DNA from: Cristatella mucedo
Lineage: Eukaryota > Bryozoa > Phylactolaemata > Cristatellidae
Length of the DNA: 64,000 nucleotides
Assembly: GCA_009760855.2 (NCBI GenBank)
Contig: WPIO01000050.1
Coordinates: forward strand, 3,020,594 to 3,084,593
Direction: 5' to 3'
In this document: one piece after another, positions 52,826 through 62,213 of the stretch
Layout: every line of letters starts with the position of its first letter
Position numbering within the stretch: position 1 is the stretch's first letter
The notes under the pieces: model-generated
Told to the model about the DNA's origin: nothing
Seen by the model: only the letters and a program-made list of their open reading frames with translations
Database searches by the model: none
Program-made: the position numbers and the translations under genes

Positions 52826-53825
52826 GCGGCCGTGATATCTCTCATGTCGCCAGCACAGGCTGCCGATACGATGTCGCACCAGCTGCTGGCCGAGAAGCAT
52901 TGTATTGCACTCAAAGCTACCGTTCAGCCAAAGCGGTTCGGTTATTAGAAGGTGCTGAGTTAGCAGCAGCAGCATTCTGCTACAGTCACGGCTGCCCAGA
53001 TAAGAGCACTAGTTCGGCCGAGCCCGCCGACGAGTGGAAAGCGCCCCACCTCCAAGCGGGTAAAATAAAATATGCGGCACGACTCGCGAGTCAGCCAAGC
53101 AGAACCTGCTGATGTCAAGGGCAGGCTCGGAGGATGCAGCAACGTAAGGGACGATGAGAAGCAGCAGCAGCAGCAGCCGTCACGGATGAAGAAACGCCAG
53201 GGTAAATCACCACCAGCGATTAGTGAAATAGCTAAAGGGAACGCTGCGTTCACACATTTAGACAGCAAAACTGCAGACCTCATTAGAGTGGAGGGGTGTG
53301 GTTCAGTCGTCGCTCTACGGGCAACCACAAAACCAGATAGTGCGCTCGTTCGGTCGGCCGCGGCTGGGTCGAGTGGAAAGCGCCAGCCCCACAATAAAAA
53401 ATATGCAGTAAAAAAATATGTCAGCCAATCAGAACCTGCCGAGGTAAAGGGCAGGCGCGAGGCGACCGTGGCAACTAATTGGAATACCGAGTTCACTCAG
53501 GCAGCAGAACCACAGATCGCATTGCATTAGGGTGAGGGCATGCTTCGGTCGCCGCTCTACGGGCAACCACGAGACCTATTCGAGTTGACCGTCCTAATGC
53601 ACGACGGCCAGAATGAGGTGGCCGTGGTGGGCCTATTACCAACCTTTCCCTCGACTTCGTAAACAATGCCGGTGTCCTCCATCTTGTAAGCGTTGCTGAA
53701 CATTTTATCGCCTGTACGGAGAAAAGTATACTATGCTTACGCATCCACCTAAGACAAGCGGCACAGAGAACACCAGCGAAAATTTCAGGACGTTTACCTG
53801 TCATAATATCCTTAAAGATGAGCAT
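51180..53825 (-). CDS. TPT1: TCTP copy B, divergent paralog with a Cys-rich C-terminal tail
   Basis: Same five-exon structure as copy A: 53798-53825, 53644-53711, 52548-52687, 51460-51581, 51180-51349; all splice sites and phases intact, no stop codons, 175 residues. It differs from copy A in three ways. Residue 12 is Lys (GDKMFSNAY) instead of Glu. The exon 3 loop is 23 codons shorter and lacks the NPS signature ([16 protein letters not shown]). The usual end HGLEGEKF is replaced by [20 protein letters not shown] plus nine more residues. The tail is read through what is 3' UTR in copy A. An intact frame with intact splicing suggests a working, diverged gene rather than a pseudogene, but expression is unknown. 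Confidence 0.93.
51460..51581 (-). CDS. TPT1: TCTP copy B exon 4
   Basis: 122 nt, the same length as in copy [41 protein letters not shown]; donor ACCG/GTACGT. Confidence 0.94.
52075..52335 (+). mobile_element. LINE family A, decayed 3' UTR
   Basis: GAAAAAGCTACAACGCATCT, CAGCATTTAGTGGTTCCACG and GTGCTTATGAGTGC are family A landmarks. In TCTP B intron 3. Confidence 0.65.
52548..52687 (-). CDS. TPT1: TCTP copy B exon 3 (shortened loop)
   Basis: 140 nt against 209 in copy A; the 69-nt difference is 23 codons, so the frame is kept. [46 protein letters not shown]; donor GA/GTGAGT. Confidence 0.93.
52688..53643 (-). other. TCTP copy B intron 2 with an internal duplication
   Basis: Matches TCTP A intron 2 (43975-44650) but is longer. 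A block with GAGTGGAAAGCG, ATATGCGGCA/ATATGCAGTA and CAGAACCTGC near 53030-53130 recurs at 53370-53450. (TG)n sits at 52785-52822. Confidence 0.6.
52785..52822 (+). repeat. (TG)n microsatellite
   Basis: 19 TG units in TCTP B intron 2; copy A has only GTGTGTGCGAGCGTGCGTGA at the matching place. Confidence 0.95.
53644..53711 (-). CDS. TPT1: TCTP copy B exon 2
   Basis: 68 nt, acceptor CCGTACAG, donor [29 protein letters not shown] then EGK. Confidence 0.93.
53798..53825 (-). CDS. TPT1: TCTP copy B exon 1 (coding part)
   Basis: 28 nt: MLIFKDIMT plus one base; donor G/GTAAAC. Confidence 0.92.
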
Positions 53826-54192
53826 TTTCTTGAGATTCAGGCGGATGTCGGCAGACACCCGTGCAAGTACTGGAACTGGCCACAAAGGTACCTGGCGGAA
53901 GTTGCTGTTGACTGCCTGCGCCACTGTTGGGTCAGGGTCACTCAAAACTACCGAAAGCCCCCCTTCGGTTGCGACCCGAAAGGCGATTTTCGCGTCAGCT
54001 CCCAGAATTCTCGAAGGGCAACGGGTGCCAAAGAACGTCGCAGCACGAAGAGACCGACGGCGCGGTACCAACAAAATGCATGCCTAAACGGAGGTATTGA
54101 TCGGGGCTTAACCCGAAGCTCATGGGGTTGTGCCAACCGACAGAAGGCGCCCATCGCGCGGCCGCTGAGGACGACCTCCGAAGGTAAAGAGA

Positions 54193-57067
54193 CAGAGAGG
54201 CGTAGCTAGGGGGGAGGGGACAGAAGTCCCCCGAGGTGCCAAGGCCAACAGGCACCAAAAGCAAACTGGGGATTGCGCATATTAAAAAAAAAACTCTTTT
54301 ATGTGACAATACCAATCTTGATTCCAAGCAAGTCCTCATTTCAATGGACTTGACTATCACTGGCTGAGCTAGTTAAGCACATATCACCGGCTGAGCTTAG
54401 CTAAGCATATTGACTGACTTACACCAAGCCGTAGCCTGCCGCTCTGGCTGCGAATACGTGACGACATGGAAACAGTGAGGGGGCTTCAACCATCGTGCAT
54501 TCGACAGTGCTCTCACAGAGCGACAAGCAGAAGGCACTTCACCTCATCGTCCAAAGCGTTCAAACTTGCCTTCCGCGTCATTTGGACCATGGGGGTGCAA
54601 GCCCTACGACAAGAGAAGAAGATACCGAATCCACTGCAATTTTCAAACTGCTGACCATGAATGATATTGGCTACCTAAAGTTTGACCAAAACTCTGTTTT
54701 GCCCGTCATTCCGAAGCCAACTCGAAATGAACTAGTACTACGAGGATCAAGCCTGTTTCAGAACAAAGAAGGTCCATTTGCTGGAAAAGGTGGTCGAGCC
54801 TTGAGAATAGCCTGGTTCAAGGGGCAACTCGCTAATTGGCATGAAGTTAGTTGGGCCTGGCTGGTCTACTCTCCCTCAAAACATTCGGCATATTGCTTCT
54901 GTTGTTTGCTCTTCCCTATGTCGACCCTAAATTCCCGATCGTCACTTGAATGGCAAACGAATTTAGCCAGTGGAGGAAACCTGAAAAACTAACTGCCCAT
55001 GAAAACACCCCTTCTCACCGGCAGGCTTTCACCACATGAAAAGACACACCGAGGAGACTTCTCACAGGAAGTGGAGTAGACACTGCTGCTGAGGCACACA
55101 GCTTACCGGTAAAACAACGATGGCAAGAAAACCTAAAGAGAGTTCTCAGATGCATTAAGCTCTTGGTTTATCAAAACCTGGCATGGCCTGGTCACCAAGT
55201 GAGTGTTGGCCTGGCTGGTGAGAAACACCATTGGCAACTTCTTGGGACTTCATCATCTTATCTTATCTTTATCTTCTAGCTCAATACGATCCTCTTCTAC
55301 TGTCACAATTGGGTCATGCAAGAGAATCCAAAGTCAGTCTCTTATCTGTCTCCTCAAACCCAAAATGAGCTCCTTAGTATACTTGCATCCACAGTCAGAG
55401 ACAAGCTACTCTGCAACATACGGCGAAACAAGAATTGTGTGTGACTCAACTCATGATTTGTCACACCTCGAGCAGATGTCTGAGGTCATTAGAAATGTCG
55501 ATGTTGATTTTGCCAACAAAAAACTGTCATCATCAAAGAGTCTTTACTGGGCTTTCTTCAAATCTATGCCAAAGATGCTGGAACAATTGAGGGTCTCATC
55601 TTGGACAAACTTGAATCTGACAAAATGTCCTTGCAAGCTTGCAGGTCGAAGTGTTACGACACCGAAGCAGTCATGTGCGGCCACTTGTCAGCTGTCCAAA
55701 AGAGAATATTGTCCAGAAATGAGAAGGCTATCATGTAAACTGCGATAACCACAGCTTAAATCTGGCAGGAGTTCCTGCTGCAAATCTAGATTCCATTGTC
55801 ATTACCTTTTTTGGAACAACAGAGAACCTACTTGTTCTTTTGAAGATCAACTCTCAGGTGGGAAGAACTGAAGAAAGCCTTAGCCATCACTGTCAAACCT
55901 GGCTCTGCAACAAGGTAGAGTGCAAGAGTGGAGGCTGTGAAAGCTATCAATGATGGACTGGACAGCATTGTAGGTATTTTGGAGCAACTTTCAGAGGACA
56001 CAAGGGGAACACTTGATACAAGAAGGGAAGCTGACAGTCTCCTACATCGCATTTTCAACACAATTTTTGGCTCTGTTCCCATTTTGGTACAGAATCTTAA
56101 GGAAGATTGACCACTGCCAGAAAAGACTGCAGGATCCAAAGATGAACTTCAAAGACGCCTCCACTCTCTTGAGATTGAGTTGTCAAGACCTCAAGGGAAC
56201 CTGTGCAAAGAATCACTACTAGATGCCAAAGGAGATGTGAATTGTGGGGAGTTGCAGTTGAACAAAGAATCCGACGAAGGACGCAGATGCCTGTAGAGCT
56301 CTCTCAGGATGTTGGCCTCACGGCTGAGGAGGTTTCAAGAATCATTAAGGACAGCACAGACTATCTCCGGCAAGAAATTAAAGCTAGGTTTTACCGGCAC
56401 ATAGATCTTGAAGCCAAATTTGATTTCGTTAGAAGTTGAGCAGCTTTCGAAGACACTTGACTAGACCAAACTCTGCCAGAAATGTCTAAATCTCCGAGTC
56501 TTCTGCTGTTCAGACGTTGATGGAATAGAGCTGTACAACGACATATATGACTGTCAAATGCTTCTTGCCTCACTCACGACTGGGCATCAAAGACCCCCTG
56601 TAACTCATCTTTTTCATCGTCAGTTACGGAGAAGACGAATACCTAATTTGAGTGTTGCCTCGCAAGTTCTTCTCACCGCAGCTGTATCAGTAGCCAGTTG
56701 TGAAAGTTCCTTTAGCAAGCTGAAGATAATCCTGTCTTAACTGAGAGCATCAATGGGGCAATGCTGACTCTGTGATTTGGCCTGGTTAAGCGTAGAGAAA
56801 GAAACACTAAAAAATATTTAGTTTCAAACTGTAACAGATCAGTTTGCCACGTTCAAGGCCAGAGTAACTCACTTAAGTTAACGCTGCGATAGCTACCTAA
56901 TACCAGTACTAAAATTAATGAAACTTGCTCGACTCGAGATGTGCCTGACAGCGTGCTTTTGCATTTCTTCTGTGGTGGAGCTATATTGCAGCAATTTTTG
57001 AAGCCAAGGAGGGGGCGCCATTTGTATCTTTGCCCTCGGGGCACCGGAAGGTCTCGCTACGCCTCTG
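54193..57067 (+). mobile_element. hAT-superfamily DNA transposon (ZMYM1-like transposase), decayed
   Basis: 2.9 kb with inverted ends CAGAGAGGCGTAGCTAGG and CTCGCTACGCCTCTG. Copy A of the duplication has the empty site (CGAAGGTGAAGAATCGAAAT at 45214-45233), which fixes the borders. The target duplication is imperfect (AAAGAG and GAAGAG remain next to the ends). The element carries a broken transposase. Confidence 0.88.
54466..56760 (+). pseudogene. hAT transposase with TTF-type zinc finger (ZMYM1-like), broken
   Basis: The N-terminal segment (54495-54992) has SVLPVIPKPTRNE, then SWAWLVYSPSKHSAYCFCCL, the TTF-type zinc finger seen in ZMYM1/hAT proteins. The middle segment (about 55250-55740) has VCDSTHDLSHLEQMSEVIRN, the DDE-region block. 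The C-terminal segment (56558-56740) has SVASCESSFSKLKIIL, the hAT dimerisation signature. Frameshifts and stops separate the pieces (for example near 54990, 55745, 56110, 56437), so it cannot make a transposase. Confidence 0.88.
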
Positions 57068-57556
57068 AGAAGAGTCGAAATAAACGGAGCACATTCGCGC
57101 CGATGTAGGGGGCTCAGACTTTAATCTAGATGGCTATAGGCCTGAGTCCCCGTCGCACGTCGTCTAAGTCTCTGGCGAAAGCACTCGAGGGTAGAGACCG
57201 CGAAATGTGCGGCAGATTCAGCGAGCGAGAATAGCGAGCCTCGCTTCGGGTTGGCGGTCCTGGCGTAGGCTCGATCCCTTTAGCGAATGGTCAGGGCTTA
57301 ACTAAGCGTTGCATTCTTGAGACAAAGCAGGACACCGCTACAGATCGTAAGAGAATATTACCCTATCACGGCTTATCTCTCGAGGTTTATCGACTCTTTT
57401 TTTTTAGCCCTTTTTATAGCTCTGCTGTATAGCGCCAAATCATTAAAAATACTTTAGCGTGCGTGTGACGTCGTTGGTAACGATGCCGCCGCTATCAAGC
57501 AATGGCTGCGTCTCGTAAGATCGAGGTACAGCCGACTATCTGAGTTGGATAGCGTT

Positions 57557-57704
57557 GGATAAGCCTCGGCTTACTGTGGGGACTCGCGCGCGCCTGGCGG
57601 CGGCGGCGGCGGCGCCGCGAAGGCGATGACGGTGAAGGGCGAAGCTCCTGCATATGCGCGCTGGCTGCTGCTGCGGCGGCGGCGGCTGCATCGTAGGCTG
57701 ACGA
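57557..57704. repeat. GC-rich spacer with (CGG)n runs next to the viral element
   Basis: CTGGCGGCGGCGGCGGCGGC at about 57594-57613 and GCGGCGGCGGCGGCTG at 57673-57688. Base composition changes sharply at 57700. Confidence 0.85.
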
Positions 57705-57817
57705 TGATGATAGGAATTTTACCCTTTACGACATCGCGAAATTTTTCTCCAACCTCGGTTTCACCATCGGTTGTCAAAAAATTACCCGATGTCGTAAAGT
57801 GAAAAATTCTATCATCA
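57705..57817. repeat. Long palindrome at the left edge of the virus-like element
   Basis: Arms 57705-57754 and 57769-57817 are reverse complements over about 50 bp with a few mismatches. The 14-nt loop is TCGGTTTCACCATC. The outer arm reads TGATGATAGGAATTTTACCC against TGATGATAGAATTTTTCACT, then both read TTTACGACATCG. It sits where GC-rich host DNA gives way to AT-rich coding DNA, as expected of a viral terminus. Confidence 0.85.
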
Positions 57818-57858
57818 CTAAATTCAAATCAACATCAATTAGCATAAATATTTTTACC

Positions 57859-57866
57859 TTATATAG
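57859..57866 (+). promoter_or_regulatory. TTATATAG start motif, polymerase gene
   Basis: Exact TTATATAG three bases before the ATG at 57870. Confidence 0.65.
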
Positions 57867-59029
57867 CAAATGTCTTCACGAATAAGCCAAAGAAAGTATT
57901 TCCCTTTTGAATCTAGAAGGTTAATGACCATTGATTTCAAACCATCAAGTAGAAAATACGTTGGAAAAAAGGAAGACTAAACAAAGTTGGTTTTATAGAA
58001 CCTGTTATTTCTGCTAATGGAAATACCTTAACTTTTTCTTATAAATCAAAAAGAAAATATGCAGACTATGAGTCACTTAAAGAGTCTCTTAGATATCAAA
58101 CAAATGAATTACTTAAGAGAGTTAGAAGTTCATGGAGGTTTGTTAGAGTTCATTTTAAAATATCATTCGACATGAGAATGTTTAATAATGAGGACATAGA
58201 AAAAAAGGAGCACAATCAAAATCAATGTTAACGATGGATAGTGAATCATCTAACTCAATATATGAAAAAGTAATGCTTTCTTTAGGAACTAATTCTGAGA
58301 TGTTAGTAGAAAGAAATGTTGGTTCTGGATGGTTATTTATTGGTTGTTATTCATTCTCTGTTGTTATTTCTAAATACATACCTTTAAGCGGTGGTACATA
58401 CATTGAAACACCTGAATATCTTGTTAAGAAAAAGTGTATAATTAATTAAAAAAATCTTAATGATGAGTTTTGCGCATTGTGGTGTGTTTTAAGATCTCTA
58501 AACCCAGTAGAAAGAAATAAGTGGAAAATAAACGACTTAAAAACGATATTAGCTAATAATCATTCTAATCTTCTTAATGAGAAATGATTGAATGGCCTTT
58601 AATGGTTAAATATGATAATAAATTAGAGAAAGCAATGAATGTTAGTATAAATGTTTATTCATGTGGTCATAAAGAATCAAGGGTTTCACCACTGAGAGTT
58701 GTAAAGAGATCAGACGAGAAAGAAGGTAGACATGTAAATCTTTTGCTAGTTGTTAAGGGTAAAAAAAGAACATTATATGTTGATTAGCAATTTTAATTCA
58801 TTATGTAGACCACTAAAGTCTGGAGGGAAAAAGTATTATTGTCATAGATGCTTAAATAGAATCTTTGATAAAAAACAAGTAGCTAATCATTTAGAAATAT
58901 GTGAAAGTATGAATTCTGGAAATACTGTTTATTTAATGCCACATGGTGATAGTAAGTTTGTTAAGTTTGATTCTTTCAAACATCTTAATACATGCCCATA
59001 CGTTTGTTATGCAGATTTTGAGTGTATAA

Positions 59030-59995
59030 TTGAAAAAACAAGAACATTCTTCAACACACATACCATGTTCAGCTGCTTTTATCATAGTTGATTGGAAGGG
59101 TGAAGTTTTTCATAGGTTTATTAATGTTGGATCTGATTGTGCTGTTAAGTTTCTTCGAAGATTATTTGAGTTATCAGATTTTTTGAAAAGCACATTGATT
59201 GAACATAGTAGAGAAAGTAAAATGGATAGTTTAACTGAAAGTGAGTATGATGAATATGAAAATGCTTTATTCTGTTGGATGTGTAAAGAGCCATTCAATT
59301 ATAAAGTAAGTGATTTGAGAAAAGTTCACGATCACTGCCATCTAACAAATAAATATAGAGGCCCAGCGCACCATATTTGTAACTTAAAAGCTGGAGTTAA
59401 TTTTAGAAGATGGCAACTTCCTGTTATATTTCACAACTTTAGAGGATATGACTCACATATAATTGTTAAAGCTCTTGAAAATTTTAGTGTTGAAGCACAA
59501 CCAATAGCTAATAATCTTGAGAAGTATATGATGTTAAGGGTTAAGGATATTGTTTTTAAGGATAGTGCTCAATTCATGCTTGGTTCATTAAATTTTACAG
59601 CGTCAACAATGGGTAAAACTATTGATTGTTTTCCAATTTCTAACGAAGTTTTAAGTGAACTTTATCCAAATAAAAACCTTAATATGCTAGCAACTAAAGG
59701 AGAATATCCTTATGAATTCATGAATTCTTTTGAGAAGTTTTTCACTTCATCTCTTCCGAGTAAAGATGATTTTTATTCAAGTGTTTACATGACTGGTATA
59801 TCCGATGAAAGTTATAAAAAAGCAAATGATCTTTGGAAAGAGTTTGATTGTAAAAATATGTTAGAATATCATAATTTATATCTTCAAACGGACGTTTTGT
59901 TGCTTGCTGATTGCTTCGAAAGTTTTAGAAAAGGATTGGTATCAAAACTAAAATTAGATCCAGCAAACTTTGTAAAAACACCAAACTTCTCATGA
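59030..59995 (+). CDS. pPolB fragment: exonuclease and first polymerase-side region
   Basis: 321 residues, the second-longest intact piece of the broken polymerase. Contains the histidine/cysteine-rich KVHDHCHLTNKYRG block characteristic of animal Polinton polymerases, exonuclease motif II (FHNFRGYDSHIIV) and the KFFTSSLPSKDDFYSS region. It ends at the LINE insertion. Confidence 0.9.
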   Translation: MKKQEHSSTHIPCSAAFIIVDWKGEVFHRFINVGSDCAVKFLRRLFELSDFLKSTLIEHSRESKMDSLTESEYDEYENALFCWMCKEPFNYKVSDLRKVHDHCHLTNKYRGPAHHICNLKAGVNFRRWQLPVIFHNFRGYDSHIIVKALENFSVEAQPIANNLEKYMMLRVKDIVFKDSAQFMLGSLNFTASTMGKTIDCFPISNEVLSELYPNKNLNMLATKGEYPYEFMNSFEKFFTSSLPSKDDFYSSVYMTGISDESYKKANDLWKEFDCKNMLEYHNLYLQTDVLLLADCFESFRKGLVSKLKLDPANFVKTPNFS

Positions 59996-59996
59996 A

Positions 59997-60516
59997 ATTG
60001 TCGCTCACTTTTAGGTCTCTTCATTCTATGGCTCCAGCCTATCTTTCAGATATACTACCCCATCAGGCAAAGCATCGTACCACTCGCTTTTCGGAATCCA
60101 ACAGTCTAGAAATACCTCGTACAAACCTTAAATTCTTTGGAGACCGTGCATTTAGCTCGTATGCTCCCACAGCCTGGAACTCCCTCCCGACCTGCATCAG
60201 AACATCCCCTGACCTGACCACATTTAAAAGAAACTTAAAAACATACCTATTTAGGACAGCATTTAGTGGGTCCTTGTGATTCGTCCTCGATGTGCTTATG
60301 CGTGCTGACACTGTTCATGCTGCCACTAACCACATTTGCATGCTGACCCAGTGCATGTAACCCCTAACCATGTTATTCATTTTGTTTGTTTTTCAAGCAT
60401 GATTTTACTTACTATTCTATTGCGTATCACTTTGCAGCAAATGTAAAGCGCCTATAAAGAGATTAAGTTCTCTGAGGGCGCTTTATCAAGTGCAATATTA
60501 TTATTATTATTATTAT
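59997..60516 (+). mobile_element. LINE family A, 5'-truncated insertion inside the viral polymerase
   Basis: Starts at TTGTCGCTCACTTTTAGGTC. The frame continues to RNLKTYLFRTAFSGSL and a stop, then 3' UTR, stem-loop and (ATT)n tail. Flanks ATGAAAT (left) and ATGGAAT (right) look like a short target duplication. The polymerase frame resumes right after it. Nearly the same as the copy at 24190-24592. Confidence 0.93.
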
Positions 60517-60685
60517 GGAATGCGGTATTCTGGTTTTCAGGAGTAAAGATTGAGTTATTGTCCGATAGAGAGAATTATGACATAATAAAAAAATCTATTC
60601 GTGGAGGAATATGTCAGGTTAGCAGTAGACTTGTTAAGGCAAATAATCCATTAGTACCTGATTATGATAAGGATAAAACAATAAC

Positions 60686-61921
60686 ATGGATAACTTACCA
60701 AGACGCGCAACAAGTCTATATCCTACAGCAATGATGGAACTTCTTCCACAAGGGAACATTATTGAAATTTCAAATGAAGGGTGGGATATTGATAGAATTC
60801 TTAAGTTAGAGGATGAATCAGATACTGGTTACTTCTTTGATATCGAGTACGATCAAAAAACTAAAGAGTATTATCATGATTTACACAACGAATATCCATT
60901 ATGCGCTTCTAATAGAGTTGTTAATTGTAGCGAATATTCAAGTTTTCAAAATAAGTTCAAAACAGAAGCAAGCAATATTCCAAAATTAATATGTGACTTT
61001 AATCCAAAAAAGGATTATCTTCTTCATTATCGATATTTAAAGTTCTGTTTAACACACGGAATGGTTTGTGATGTAAAGAAAGTTTTCAAGTTTAATCAAT
61101 CTAGATGGCTTAGACCTTATATTGAAATGTGTGCTGAAATGAAAGCATTAAATTCAAGTAAAACGTTTTCAAGAAACCTTTGGAAACTTATAATGAATTC
61201 ATTCTATGGTAAAACCTGTGAAGATGTTGAAAAAAGAGTTACAACTTATTTAGTTAGTACTATCGATGAAGCAGGAAAAAGGAAATTCAATAAACGAATA
61301 AGAGATCCAAATATGGTTAACTTTAGAGACTTTGGAGAATATTTGACAATCTTTCAGATGAATCAATCTAAAACAAAATTAAATAAACCAATATTCATCG
61401 GAAGTGCAATTCTAGATTTATCAAAGTTACACATGCAAAAGTTTTATTACGATGTTATAAAACAGAAATATGGAGACAAGGTTAGTTTAATCTACACTGA
61501 CACTGATTCTTTAATTATGAACGTTGAAACACCTAATCTTTACGATAATATGAAAGCAATGCCTGATTATTTTGATGATGATACAATCGGTAAATTTAAG
61601 GATGAAGCAGAAGGAAAAGTAATTTCAGAAGTATGTGCTTTAAGACCAAAGCTATACTCTGTAAGTATCGTTGATTCTGAAAGAAAAGCTGCCGCAAAAG
61701 GAGTAAAAAAAGCAGTTTTAACTAAAACTATGGGGCATGACACATTTGTTAGTTGTTTAACTAAAGATAAACACGAAATATTTACTAATGAGATGGAAAA
61801 AGTTGCACTATCACCATTTGAATCAAAACGTTACTGGCTTGATTGTGGTTGTTGTAGTTATGCTTATGGACATTATAAGATTGAAGGTACTAATCCAGGT
61901 CGATGTTATAAATGTATTTAA
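60686..61921 (+). CDS. pPolB fragment: palm and thumb with catalytic motifs
   Basis: 411 residues. SLYPTAM is the second half of motif A; its first Asp is in another frame just upstream because of an indel. Motif B region LWKLIMNSFYGKTCED, motif C YTDTDSL with both catalytic Asp, then ALRPKLYSVSIVDSERKAAA and KGVKKAV. It ends with a Cys-rich tail (CGCCSYAYGHYKIEGTNPGR). The length from motif A to the end is normal for the family. Confidence 0.93.
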   Translation: MDNLPRRATSLYPTAMMELLPQGNIIEISNEGWDIDRILKLEDESDTGYFFDIEYDQKTKEYYHDLHNEYPLCASNRVVNCSEYSSFQNKFKTEASNIPKLICDFNPKKDYLLHYRYLKFCLTHGMVCDVKKVFKFNQSRWLRPYIEMCAEMKALNSSKTFSRNLWKLIMNSFYGKTCEDVEKRVTTYLVSTIDEAGKRKFNKRIRDPNMVNFRDFGEYLTIFQMNQSKTKLNKPIFIGSAILDLSKLHMQKFYYDVIKQKYGDKVSLIYTDTDSLIMNVETPNLYDNMKAMPDYFDDDTIGKFKDEAEGKVISEVCALRPKLYSVSIVDSERKAAAKGVKKAVLTKTMGHDTFVSCLTKDKHEIFTNEMEKVALSPFESKRYWLDCGCCSYAYGHYKIEGTNPGRCYKCI

Positions 61922-61935
61922 CAAAAATAATTTCA

Positions 61936-61944
61936 TTATTATAG
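61936..61944 (+). promoter_or_regulatory. Variant start motif TTATTATAG
   Basis: Two bases before the ATG at 61947; differs from the TTATATAG consensus. Confidence 0.5.
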
Positions 61945-61946
61945 AA

Positions 61947-62192
61947 ATGGAAAACGAAAATCCAGAGTTTTCAAAAGTTGAAGAGGATATAAATATTTCA
62001 GATACTGAGTCAATATCAGATACATAATCCGAAGATCCTGATTATATACCTGAATCCGAATCCGAATCCGAATCCGAATCTGAATCCGAATCCGAATCTG
62101 GGTTTGAGTCTGCTGAAGACGACTTTACTTTTTATACTGATGATATACAGCCATATAGAAGTGATTATGTAAATGAAGAAAATGAATTATAA
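61947..62192 (+). pseudogene. Acidic Ser/Glu-repeat protein with one in-frame stop
   Basis: 82 codons in a single frame, interrupted only by TAA at 62025. MENENPEFSKVEEDINISDT, then after the stop PESESESES-type repeats (GAATCC hexamers at 62051-62098) and an acidic end. Highly negative and probably disordered. Function unknown; acidic repeat proteins in DNA viruses can act in packaging or as histone-like chaperones, but nothing here proves that. Confidence 0.7.
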
Positions 62193-62203
62193 AAAATATA
62201 TAC

Positions 62204-62211
62204 TTATATAG
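62204..62211 (+). promoter_or_regulatory. TTATATAG start motif
   Basis: Two bases before the ATG at 62214. Confidence 0.65.
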
Positions 62212-62213
62212 AA

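Larger units (their letters stand above)
51018..57556. repeat. Segmental duplication, copy B (TCTP locus)
   Basis: Matches 41893-45717 in the same order. The 5' flank is split by the hAT element at 54193-57067. Similarity resumes at AGTCGAAATAAACGGAGCAC and ends at CCGACTATCTGAGTT. The 57070-57556 part is noncoding and still very similar to 45215-45717. Confidence 0.85.
57870..61921 (+). pseudogene. Protein-primed family B DNA polymerase (pPolB), broken
   Basis: Would replicate a linear genome from a terminal protein. Segments in order: N-terminal region 57870-58230 (two frames); 58225-58586, with YIPLSGGTYIETPEYLVKKK typical of Polinton polymerases; 58584-59091, with a CHRC...H...C zinc-binding stretch and exonuclease motif I YADFECI; 59030-59995, with the HDHCHLTNKYRGPAHHICNL insert, exonuclease motif II FHNFRGYDSH and YHNLYLQTDVLLLADCFE; 60517-60690, with RGGICQVSSRLVKANN; 60686-61921, with SLYPTAM (motif A), MNSFYGK (motif B), YTDTDSL (motif C) and RPKLYS. 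Disablements: frameshifts near 57975, 58230, 58585, 58780, 59040 and in motif A near 60690; a nonsense codon at 58447; a 520-bp LINE at 59997. The start is taken from the TTATATAG motif. Confidence 0.93.

Noticed and set aside
57870-58230. A separate small gene before the polymerase
   Set aside because: The second half resembles the N-terminal region of Polinton-type polymerases and no other TTATATAG occurs before the polymerase core, so I treat it as the polymerase N-terminus. A separate gene is not fully excluded.
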